Below are positions 10,391 to 19,810 of a stretch of 64,000 bases of DNA, piece by piece. The notes beneath the pieces were generated by a model, which was given only the letters and a program-made list of their open reading frames with translations, made no database searches and was not told the origin of the DNA. The position numbers and the translations under genes are program-made. Source of the DNA: Chloranthus sessilifolius (lineage: Eukaryota; Streptophyta; Magnoliopsida; Chloranthales; Chloranthaceae); NCBI GenBank assembly GCA_021018995.1, contig CM037587.1, positions 68,467,604 to 68,531,603 of the forward strand. The letters are read 5' to 3'. The first letter of the stretch is position 1. Each line of letters begins with the position of its first letter.

Positions 10391-12018
10391 CGCCACTCCG
10401 AGAACCGTGTTAAATCAATTCGGAATGATCAGGTCCACCCGAAAGTTCTCGAACCCCGTTTTACGCAGGGACACACCATACCTGATCCGACAGGCAGATA
10501 ATTTTACCCATCTCCAGTCACTATTCCCTAAAAATGTTCCCCAGGACTCAGGGCCTGATCCAGCAGGCAAGTAAACTCATTCATCACCGGTCACTCCTGG
10601 GAGCGTACACTTAGCCCCAGATCTCCCCTGGCAGGCAAACCAAGGACCCATCACTGGAATGCACACGTCCCTAAGGTACATCAACATGGCAAGTTGATTC
10701 GCCTAAGGATACGTGCAGAAATAAAGGTAGTTTGAGCATGCCCAGAGTCTCAACCTGACATGGAAAAAGAGGGAAGAAAAAAAACAACAAAAAAAAGGGA
10801 GAAGAAATAACAACCTGTTGCTGCTTAGTAAAAATCCTGAGTAGGTTGACCCCACCTTCCAAGCATTCACTCTGGTCACCCCCCTTCAGATCTATGTTGA
10901 CCAAGAGTGCCCCCGACTTCAGACCATTCGAAAAGTCTATTGTCAGTTGAAACTCACCCGTCAAAAATGAAATTACCACCAACCAAACTTTGTGCAAACA
11001 TACAGACCGTTCGTGCACTTGCGTCTGGGTATCCGCAGGATGGTCGTTTGTCCTCGTAATATACCTTAGGGTCGGGGCTTCCGTTCGTGCCTATGTTACT
11101 GCTTATCGCCCCTGATGGGTGTATGTCTGTGCATAGTTAGTAAGATGTGATTTCATTAGGGATGGAGGCTAGAATTGGCCATCTCTTCTGAGGGATGTTT
11201 GGTTCTAGCCCGATCTTTTTTAGCGTTGTCTCAAGTTAAGGCACTCCGGTTCATGTGGATCAGGAGCACCTCACCACTAGAACATACACATCCCCGAGGT
11301 GTACCTATCCCCGGCAGAGCGCACGCACTCTTAAAGCGTATCAACTGACATTTGATCCACTTAAAGAGTTGTACAAAAATAGAGTTGCCAGAGGTCCTTG
11401 AGCTTTGCGTAGGGGCCTCAAAATAAAAAATTTGGAAAAAGGAAACACAAAAAAATTCACTCAGAAAATGGGCATGCATTCCCAAGAAGTGTTGCGACAT
11501 CAATATTCGCTTCACTCGGGTAAAGCGTGCTAAAATAACCTTGAGGTTGATGGGTTCTCCCAAAGACTTCGAGCCTTACCTAGGTAAGGGCACCCGTGCC
11601 CAATCCAATGGAGCTGTCAATACCCCATAAGATTGGACACATTGATTAGACCTTCGCTTTGCGTGCTTCGCATCAATTCTGAAGCATAGATCGATCATCC
11701 CATTTTATGGAGCTGTCTGGTTCAGATTAATACTCAACATCACAAATCTATAATTTCCCTCAGGAAGTGGATGATATCCTGGCTAGCGGGCTTACACTTT
11801 TTGTGATCATCGCAGTTATGCCCAGTAATGTCTCAATGCGCTTGGAGACTGTTAGCTTTGAGGTACGGACGATATCCCGAAATGAGTGGGCTTACGTACA
11901 CTCACCATCACCATGAAAGTTTGAGAATCAAGTTGAACCAGGCGGACCCATCAAACATGCCTTGGACCTCTTCAGATGTCTCTTGTCTTTGGCATCCGAT
12001 CATTAGTGATCGAATATC
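10391..12018 (+). other. 3' non-coding region of TatP
   Basis: No coding sequence. The part from about 11000 to the polypurine tract is homologous to the reverse complement of 50723-51560 in TatQ: shared blocks include 'gcgtctgggtatc', 'gatggtcgtttg' and 'ggggcttcc'. This places both at the same element position. Confidence 0.65.
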
Positions 12019-12031
12019 AAAGAGGGGCATC
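12019..12031 (+). other. Polypurine tract of TatP
   Basis: AAAGAGGGGCATC directly precedes the LTR start TGTAGACACCC. The same tract on the minus strand precedes the TatQ LTR (50722-50710), and a variant precedes the TatC LTR (22643-22631). Confidence 0.85.
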
Positions 12032-12419
12032 TGTAGACACCCAAATTCGACCCAAGGCCCGATCAATCTGTACTTCGGGAGAGATGTACCCCTATGCTTT
12101 CGATGGCACTCTTGAACCCATAAGAATCCACCCAGACCTTTACAAATCACCCTGAACCCTTTAGAACCATTCCCCAACCCTTAGAAGTCACCCCTAAACC
12201 CTAGAATCCCTTCCCAGACCTAACTTAAACCATTATGAGCGGTTGATGGGAGGAGAGCTATATAATTTCACACAGACCATTACCATGGATGAGCCATATA
12301 CCTTGGGAAAGAGGACTTCTCCAGCTTTCTAACAAGCCAAAGATCACCCAATTTGGAGCTGCGAGTCAAATGCTATGGGCCGATTGAAGTTGCACATAAA
12401 ATCATAGGACTTTTACTGA

Positions 12420-12634
12420 AGCGTAGATATTACATACGCCCAGCCATTTTTGCCCCAGATTAGTCAGGCGTATAAATTATATATGCCTGCCTATTTTGGG
12501 GGAAATTTGGCAGGGCGTATATAATATATACGCCCAGTATAGGTGGGACCCACCACGGGCTTCATCTTCTCAAAACTCCCTTGATTTTGGTGAAATTTAC
12601 TGTTCCTAAACTGGGCGTATATAATATATACGTC
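12420..12634. promoter_or_regulatory. Four palindromes in the TatP LTR U3
   Basis: 21-bp palindromes start at 12420, 12467, 12514 and 12614; spacings are 47, 47 and 100 bp. The third is perfect (arms GGCGTATATA / TATATACGCC) and the fourth has one mismatch. The first is the most eroded. They are 276-490 bp upstream of the TATA box. Motif and spacer match the internal arrays at 5731-5894 and 10003-10071. A separate 13-bp palindrome, GGTGGG-A-CCCACC, lies near 12542. Confidence 0.9.
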
Positions 12635-12909
12635 CAGCTTAGCTATAGTAACTGTCATCAGGAGCTCGAATTTCCTTCATCTGGTTTGACCTTTTGACCA
12701 TCGTCTTAGTTGGGGTGGGTGTCTTGAGCTTGGTTGCACTTTGAGCTTATTTGCAACCCTTAAGACACCTTTGGTATCACCCATCATCCCCCATTAAAAT
12801 CAATTTCCCAAAACCCTAGGACCTTGAAAACTTAGAAAACCTTAGATGGGGGATTACCTAATTGCTAAACCAATTAGTTCTTAAGTAATCCCTTAACCCC
12901 CCTCTTCTC

Positions 12910-12917
12910 TATAAATA
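12910..12917 (+). promoter_or_regulatory. TATA box of the TatP LTR
   Basis: TATAAATA in ttctcTATAAATAgaaagg. The same site is CTATAAATAG on the minus strand in TatQ (49911-49920). Confidence 0.75.
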
Positions 12918-13637
12918 GAAAGGTCCCCCTCTTCCTTAAGGGTGGAAGTTTTGGTTGGAAAAAATTGGAGGTTAAGGATTTGGAGCTTAAGAGAGAACCC
13001 TAGTGAGAGAAAATGCACACATTTTTCCAGAATTCTAGCATGCTTAGTTCATCCCTTTCAACCCATTTCCACCATTAGATCACTCCCTTTAGCTAAAGTC
13101 TAGCCTTTAACCTCACCCTACACTTCCTATTTTACCGAATCCTAGTGTTAGAATCCATTTCCATACCGTTTAAGCCATCGGAAGCACCCCAAAGCGAAGA
13201 TCTTCCATTGTGCAACAAGGGCCCGTGAGCTCCGGCTCACCCCTCTCTTCCTCTACCTTCTTGGTGTCTCCTCCGTCCAAGGATTCAAGCCGTTACGCCG
13301 TCGAAATTTCGGTTTGGCTCAAAGCTTGATAGGACCGTATTGCCTTCGGGTAAGGGGAAACTCTGCCCTTTTTATTTTTATTTTGGCCATAGATAGAGAC
13401 CGCTACGTGCGGGTTGATCGGGTGCCTAAACCCTTCCCGATCGATAACCGAAGCCCCTACCCTAGATCCTTTGGCAAAGACCGGTAAATCAGAGTCATAT
13501 TTAGCACTTCGGGGCTCAAAATATCGATTTGAAGGTTTCCCGGGTCACCAAAAGCTCCGGGTGGCGACTCTACATTTTTTTTTCATTCGTTAGGCGAGCG
13601 CATCGCCGCGATGGGTTCGCGAGGATCCATGGTCGCA

Positions 13638-14190
13638 CACCCACCCTATATACCTCCGGCGTAAGCGCCTTCTTAGATACTGGATGGGGTGGTACTTTTC
13701 TAGATCATCACCACTAGGGGCTGCCACCGCACTAAGAATCGGGATGTTTGTATCGCTGCCTAAATTCCCACCCTTTAAAATCTACCCCTGCAAAAATGAA
13801 TTAAGTCCCTTAGTTCACTTTTAAGGTTCAATTTTAAAAGAAGTTTGCTTAGAATCCTATGTCACCTCTACGGGCTGGCATCCACTGATGGTATATGTTT
13901 GCAATAAAATAAAAAGCTCAAGTAGGCTCGCCAAACGGCTAAGGCGTGTAAATGTGCAAGTATGTCTGCCAATCGGCTAAGGCATGTATTTGACCAAAAA
14001 TAAGTGAAAGTAAAGACAATGCTCTAGTAGGCCCGCCGATCGGCTAAGGCACACAAATGACTGAATCATAGGGGTGAGTAAAATTGGCATAATCGTAGGG
14101 GTGAGTATGGAGTAAAAACAAGAACAAACAGTTAATAGCAAACAAGAAAAACAAAAAGGCCAACCTTTAAGGAGAAGCTCTACTAGCTAC
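13638..14190 (-). other. 5' leader of TatR
   Basis: Minus-strand untranslated leader next to the PBS. It is homologous to 62425-63028 in TatQ: 'atcatcaccactaggggctgcc' type blocks and repeated 'gcccgccRatcggctaaggc' units (three in each copy). No ORF with a recognisable domain. Confidence 0.7.
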
Positions 14191-14208
14191 TCCCCAGCAG
14201 AGTTGCCA
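14191..14208 (-). other. Primer-binding site of TatR
   Basis: On the minus strand it reads TGGCAACTCTGCTGGGGA, four bases from the LTR end. This is close to TGGCGACTCTGCTGGGGA, which I recall as an Arg-tRNA-type site of Tat/Ogre elements. Confidence 0.75.
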
Positions 14209-14212
14209 TCTA

Positions 14213-15688
14213 TGCAACCGTGTGAACTCTCGCTGGTCCTGTCACAATGATGCGCTTGTAGGACCAATTTAGAGTCACCACCCGGAGCTTTTGGTGTCCC
14301 GGGATACCCAAATCGATATGATGATCAGCGAAGTGCTTAAAATATGACTCTGATTCCAGTCTACGCCAAAGGCTCTTTGGTAGGGGCTTCGGTTATCTAT
14401 CGGGAAGGTGTTAGGCACCCGATCAACCCGCTCATAAGCAGTCTCTACTTATGACCAAAAGAAAAAAAGAAAATAAAAATAAAATAGCACTTCCTCTTGC
14501 CCAAAGGTACTTCGATCCCATTTACGCCCCCCACAATCACCAAAATTTTGACTGCGTAACGGCGCAAATTCAAGGATAGAGGAAAAGAAAAGAAGGTAGA
14601 GGAATAAAGGGGAGAGCCGGAGCTCTCGGGCCCTTGTAGCACCGATGTGGATCTTCGCATGAGAGCGTCGATTCAATGAGCTTCCGATAGCACTTGGTTG
14701 AGAAATGGATTTAGATTTCTAAGGCTTGGGAGCTAGGAGGTAAGGGAGATAGGCTAAGGCCTTGATCTAGCACAACCTAGAGGATTGGTGATGGATAATG
14801 GGGTCTCAAGGATAGAGTAGGGTGCTAGAATTTTAGTGGTTATATACTGGAAAATGGGAGAGGGCACTCACTAATAATTTTCTCTCTTTTTGTAATTTTT
14901 CAAGCCTTTGTAAAGGGAGGGGTGGCTCTCTATTTATTGAGAAAGGGTAGATTAGTGGAGGGTTAAAGAGGTTAATTGGATTAGTAATTAGGTAATAGGG
15001 ATCTAAGGTTTTCTCTATTTTCTAGGTCTTAGATAGGTATGAATTGAGTTTTAATGGTAGATGATAGGGGGGATTTAAAGGGCTAAAGGGTTGCAAATAG
15101 GACAAATGAGGGTGCAACAGTCCTATCAAAACAAACCCCAATGGATGGGGTGGTCAACAAGTCAAACCCTAATTTCAAAATCTGGCAAAAATCCCAAAAA
15201 TCACTGTTCCTAAGCCTAGCATATGTATTACATATGCTAGTTATAGGAACAATGTTCCTATAAAACCTGGAGGTTCAGAACCCACTATTGGGTCGATAGA
15301 AAGGTCATTTTTACCTAGCGTATGTATTACATATGCTAGGGAAAGTTTTGGCATTTCTGCCCGAATTTCAAATTGCCGTAACTTATGATCTACAGATTGG
15401 ATTGAGGTGATTCTTTGCTTGTTGGAAGACGGGATGATCCTCTTTCTAAGGTCTAGCAGAGGTCTGTACAAACTATGACATCCCTCTTTTCAACCACTGC
15501 CCGGGAGGGTTTAAAACTAGTTTGGGCGTGGTTCTACAGGTTAGGGTTGATTCCTAAGGGTCAGGGATATACTTCTAAGGATTTAGGTTAAGTTATAAGA
15601 GTTTGAAAAGTACTATCGGAAGCTCAGAGGGTACGCCTTTATCCAAGTATAAGTTGATCGGGTCTTGGGCCAAATTTGGGTGTCTACA
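14213..15688 (-). mobile_element. 5' LTR of TatR
   Basis: On the minus strand it runs from TGTAGACACCCAAATTTGGCC (15688) to ...GGTTGCA (14213), 1476 bp, followed by a PBS, so it is a 5' LTR. A weakened TATA (AATAAATA, 14931-14939) corresponds to the TATA of TatP and TatQ. Only the leader of its internal region survives; the element is cut at 13637/13638 where the TatP LTR ends. Confidence 0.85.
15216..15340. promoter_or_regulatory. Palindrome cluster in the TatR LTR
   Basis: A perfect 25-bp palindrome (15216-15240; arms CTAGCATATGTA / TACATATGCTAG, one central T) is followed by TTATAGGAAC-aat-GTTCCTATAA (15241-15263, perfect). A 27-bp copy (15314-15340) has arms CCTAGCGTATGTA / TACATATGCTAGG with one mismatch. 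The centres of the first and last are 99 bp apart. Flanking sequence aligns with the TatP and TatQ LTRs, but the palindrome sequence does not. Confidence 0.9.
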
Positions 15689-16650
15689 ACTTATAATAAG
15701 AGCGCTTCGGAGCGGCTCTTTGACGCTGTCTATGATAATGTTGATAGCATATTTCTCCTTCATCTGGCTTCCTGTGTGGGACGTGAGTTTCCTCTAGCAT
15801 GCTACGAAATCTGTGAAGTCCTCCTCGGGTTCTTGTTTTGTTATCATCAAGTAACAGAGACTATCAGGTGCTTATACTGGTCCAGAGATTGTCCGGCCAA
15901 ATTGTCGAACGTGTCAATCTTGTGAAGTGGGAGTCTGACAAACCAATCTAGAGCTTCTCCTTCTAATGATCTCTGGAAGTAGTGTATTAGGAGCCCTTGG
16001 TTGTCATGAGCAGGTCAGCAGCCATTGCAGAATAATGCCAGATGGTGATTCGGATTCCCCATATTGTTGTACTTACTAAACTTTGGTGGTTTGAATCCAG
16101 TAGGTAAGTTGAACTAGAGATCCTGGCAGAAACTATCACACCCGAATGATAAGCCAGTGTAATTTCTTTTAGCCATGTATTCGTTGAGCATCTTGGGAAG
16201 ATCCTCTATTTTTATAGTGGCATCTTTCTGAGTAGTCCGGGGGTGAACCCTGTCTTGGTGATTGTCGTCGAAGAGGGTGCGAGTGGTCCGCCTTAGTGGT
16301 GATGCATGGGCTGATACAGTGCTTGGAGTAGGTGGCAGCCTCTCCTCTTTTTATCGTTCTCGTTCTTCCTTGTCTTGCTACTCTTTGACAGTTTCATACG
16401 CAGCGGCCATGCCTTAGAGCATTTCTTCGGCTTCGTCGCCTCCTTTTTATAATCACTAACCACTGAGCTCTACGAGTTGTCGGCCCATGGGGTTATCGTG
16501 GTCACCGACCATATTAACCTCGGGGTGAAATGGGGGTGAGTCGTAGGACTATTCAGCATCGTATATGGGGTTATCATGGTATCCCTATAGTAGCAGATCA
16601 TTGCTGCTGGTCAGGTTTATTTTGCATATCCCTGACATTTCTAAGCTTTG
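15689..16650 (-). pseudogene. gag: Gag fragment of element C1
   Basis: Reading the minus strand from about 16650, a frame with several stops contains a retrotransposon gag core: PKFSKYNNMGNPNHHLALF, then LLIHYFQRSLEGEALDWFV and FDNLAGQSLDQYK. This matches the capsid-like pattern 'kYdGtgdPxxHLxxF...FqxSLxGxAlxWF'. The N-terminal part contains GDHDNPMGRQLVEL. The frame is abruptly cut at 15688/15689 by the TatR LTR. Gag would assemble the virus-like particle. Confidence 0.7.
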
Positions 16651-16781
16651 GTAGATACTCATAAATCCTCGGGGAGCTCTCGAGAGGGTGAGCGTGTGTA
16701 GCAAAGTGATAAAGTGAAAAGGAAATAAAACAAAGCTAAGCAAATAATTAAACTAGGCAAAAACCACATTAACAAAAAAGA

Positions 16782-16799
16782 GTCCCATCACGATCGCCA
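16782..16799 (-). other. Primer-binding site of element C1
   Basis: On the minus strand, TGGCGATCGTGATGGGAC sits three bases inside the LTR end. The cognate tRNA is not identified. A CGATGGGAC word also recurs in 23870-24600. Confidence 0.55.
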
Positions 16800-17791
16800 G
16801 TTTGTTGGTACGCACTTTTTCTGGGTTCCTTTCGATCCCTGAAATAAGTGGCCCAATTCAATCATGTGGACTCTTGCTAGGAACGATGGAGTAATCAGCT
16901 ATGAAATATTAAATGTTGAAAATAATGGCGAATATTAAATGGAGGATACCTGGATGATGCGATCTCTAACTGCAGATATTTATTGATGCTGCAACACATC
17001 ATTGATCATGCATTACGGGGTGTGGGTTGACTCCTTTACTAAATGTCGGCCGACCGACTCCAATAGCAATAGTCTGTCTTGCCTAGCTTTCTAATCCTGC
17101 TCTAAGTCTAGTTAGCTTTATCTCCTTATCTAGTCTTGGGTTTGACTGATTGCGGGTTTCCTAGTACAACTCTAGCACTAACTGACTGGGTTTCCTACTG
17201 TGGCTCTAATTCTAATTATTTTGGTCTCCTAACGTTACTTTGATTCTAATTGAGTTAGTCTCCTAATACTACTCCGATTTTAATTAACGCAGTCTCCTAA
17301 TACTATTCTAACTAGGAGAATAAAGGGGGTTGTGGCCCATTATGCTAAGGAGGATCGTCCCTGTTCCCGGGTACCCTCCGTAAGCTTCCTTGGGCAAATC
17401 GATTGGCTAAGGTCTATTTTGTAAATATTGGAAATTAAAAATTGAATTTGAACTGAGAATTAAAAATTTAAGGATCGAAAATTAAGAATTTAAGGGTTAG
17501 GAATTAAAACTAGATTTGAAGGCTATGAACTAGACGTAAGAAATCTAGAACTAGAACTAGAACCTGAAAGTAAGAAATAAGATTTAGAACTTAGAAAATT
17601 AAGAACTAAGAACTAGAAATTAAAACCTAATAACTAGAACTAGAAATTAAGAACTAGAAAGAGATTACCTGAAGCTAAGCGTTTCTTCCTCCTTCTAGGG
17701 CCGCAGAGAGAACTTGAGCTTAGGAGAAGCCTGAGCTCGATAGGGGAGAGATTGTTATTGAAATTCAATATCATTGGGTGAGGTAGGGGGT

Positions 17792-17800
17792 CTTTTTATA
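17792..17800 (-). promoter_or_regulatory. TATA box of the C1 LTR
   Basis: Minus strand TATAAAAAG. The equivalent in TatC is TATAAAAG (21547-21540). Confidence 0.6.
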
Positions 17801-17915
17801 AGGGTATGTGTAATTCCGTGTGGGGTAATGTGCAGAATAGGCGAATTTCGCGCATGACTTGAGGTCCTCAATTGAATTTCACGCATGTGTATTGGTGCTT
17901 AATTCACTTTGAGTT

Positions 17916-17937
17916 GGTCACTAACTGGGGAGTGACC
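17916..17937. promoter_or_regulatory. GGTCACT...AGTGACC hairpin in the C1 U3
   Basis: Perfect 7-bp arms separated by 8 bases. Similar GTCAC...GTGAC pairs with G-rich loops are at 24913-24929 and 27122-27138. Confidence 0.6.
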
Positions 17938-18297
17938 GGCCGGGTGGGGCGTCCTAGTTCCAGTGTACTTTGGAACTAATTCTACACGAGATGCTATGCG
18001 TGGAATCCAATTATGCACAGGGGCTTCTGCGTGAGATTGGGGAGTTTGGGAATTAGAATCCAAGTTCGCATCTAGGTTGATTTCGCATGAATGGGATCAC
18101 GTGAGATCGATTCTGCGTACCTTTATGTGCACAGGATCGTGGTCTTTGGGCGGTCTGTGATAAGCAGATTCCAGTCCAAGTGGGACTAATTTCGAGCGGT
18201 CGGGTCTGCGTGTAATCGAATTAAGTGCATAGGTACTTGCGCATAATTCGGGTCCTAAGGCGGTTCATGGGAAGAGTGTGTCTGGTCCAAGTGGGAC

Positions 18298-18329
18298 CAA
18301 TTGCATGCGTGTGTCCACGCATGCAATTG
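18298..18329. promoter_or_regulatory. 32-bp perfect inverted repeat in the C1 U3
   Basis: Arms CAATTGCATGCGTG and CACGCATGCAATTG are exact complements around a 4-bp loop (tgtc). An imperfect neighbour follows at 18330-18361 (GAATTTC...GAAATTC). Confidence 0.9.
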
Positions 18330-18571
18330 AATTTCACGCATTTGTAGGTGCACGAAATTCAAGATTTTCTCGAGTCGGGTTGGGTCCGAGCCACAGTGCT
18401 ATTATTTCAACCTGGGACTCAACCATATGCTATTATTTTAGTACATGGTTCTCGTATTTAGGGTTTTAAAGTATTTAGAGAAGGCCAGTCCTTATCGAAG
18501 ATCGTGGGTAGGGCCCAAGGTTGACCAAACAGGTTTGTATACTCCGAGAGGGCAAAATTGGGGTGTCTACA

Positions 18572-19810
18572 TCCCCGTATAGCTAATGTCTTCAAATCTT
18601 CAGTGCAAGCACGACCGCTACCAGTTTGAGGTCATATGTTGGGCAATTTTTCTCGTGGTCCTTGAGTTGTCAAGAGCCATATGCAATGACTCTCTCACAT
18701 TGGTTAAGCACATAGCCTAATCCGTTGTGTGATGCATCATCATAAATCATGAAACCTCCACTGCCTGAAGGTATGGAAAGTACCGGTGCAGAGGTTAACC
18801 TTTTCTTAAGCTCCTGCAAGCTTTGTTCACACGGTTCGTTCCACTCAAACTTGGTATTCTTTCTGGTGAACTAGGTGAGTGGTCCTAAAATCTTGGAGAA
18901 TCCTTCAACGAATCTCCTGTAGTATCTGGCCAGACCAAGGAAGCTACGAACTTTTGTCATCGTCTTCGGTTGCTCCCATCCTATGATGGCTTCAATTTTA
19001 GTTGGGTCAACTGTGGTGCCAGCTTTAGAGACAACATGTCCCAAGAAGCTGACTTGTTGAAGCCAAAATTTGCACTTGCTTCACTTTGCGTACAGTTGGT
19101 GATCGCGAAGACTCTGAGAGCGATGCACAAATGTCGCTCGTGATCATCTCTCGTCTTCGAGTAGATGAGAATGTCATCTACGAAGACCACTACACACTTA
19201 TCGAGATGAGATTTGAACACCCTATTCATTAAGTCCGTGAATGATGCCAGCGCATTGGTTAGGCTAAAAGGCATCACTAAAAACTCGTAATGTCCATATC
19301 GGGTGCGTAATGTCATCTTCGGGATGTCATCAGCTTTAATCTTCAATTGATGATAGCCTAATCTTAGGTCTATCTTCGAAAAGAACTTGGTGCCTTGAAG
19401 TTGATCAAAGAGGTCATCGATTCTTGGGAGTGGGTAACGATTCTTATTCAGCTGAATAAGCTCCAAGAGCTTATTCAGCAGACAGAAATCGATCTAAAGC
19501 CTAATCGAACCGTCCTTCTTCATGACAAACGGAATCGGTGCTCCCGATGGAGAGACACTCGACCTAATAAACCCCTTGTCTAGAAGCTCCTGGAGCTGTT
19601 CCTTGAGCTCCTTCAACTTAGCTGGCGCCATTCGATACGGTGCCTTTGATACTGGTTTGGTGCCTGAAGCCAAGTCGATTGCAAACTCCACCTCTCGATT
19701 CGGTGGTAGTCCCAGTAGATCATCAGGGTACACATTTAGGAATTCACATGTAATGGGAATATCAGTAATATTAACCTTCTCTTCCCTTTGACTTTGCATA
19801 AATGCGAGAT
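18572..19810 (-). pseudogene. pol: Chromovirus-type pol fragment: RT and start of RNase H
   Basis: Reading the minus strand from 19797: LPPNREVEFAIDL, then KAPYRMAPAKLKELKEQL and LDKGFIRSSVSPSGAP (RT N-terminal part). Next come [46 protein letters not shown] and the catalytic block [13 protein letters not shown], with both aspartates present. From about 18930 downward, degenerate RNase H follows. These blocks are characteristic of plant chromoviruses (Tekay/CRM-like), unlike the Tat pol elsewhere in the window. Stops and shifts occur near 18975 and 19470-19500. Both ends are cut by C-family LTRs. It is the oldest layer of this nest. Confidence 0.85.

Larger units (their letters stand above)
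12032..13637 (+). mobile_element. 3' LTR of TatP
   Basis: It opens TGTAGACACCCAAATTCG after the polypurine tract and closes ...GGTCGCA at 13637, the position equivalent to the TatR LTR end. The U3 contains degenerate 24-bp repeats of 'ccctgaaccctttagaa' (12110-12215), the palindromes at 12420-12634 and a TATA box at 12910-12917. The U5 has the conserved block 'caccaaaagctccggg' (13538-13561). The next base belongs to TatR leader sequence, not to a PBS, confirming this as a 3' LTR. Confidence 0.85.
16803..18571 (-). mobile_element. 5' LTR of element C1
   Basis: On the minus strand it runs from TGTAGACACCCCAATTTTG (18571) to ...GTACCAACA (16803), then the PBS. A TATA box is at 17800-17792 (TATAAAAAG). 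It is the same family as the 19811-22630 LTR: both share the 'tcctaat' tandem blocks (17090-17300 / 20100-20830), the 'gaactagaa' A-rich blocks and the hairpin-rich U3. Right of 18571 lies chromovirus pol, so C1 inserted into that pol. Confidence 0.8.

Noticed and set aside
12160-12215. Telomere-like ccctaaaccct words
   Set aside because: Only isolated words inside degenerate 24-bp LTR repeats, also present in the TatR and TatQ LTRs; not a telomeric array.
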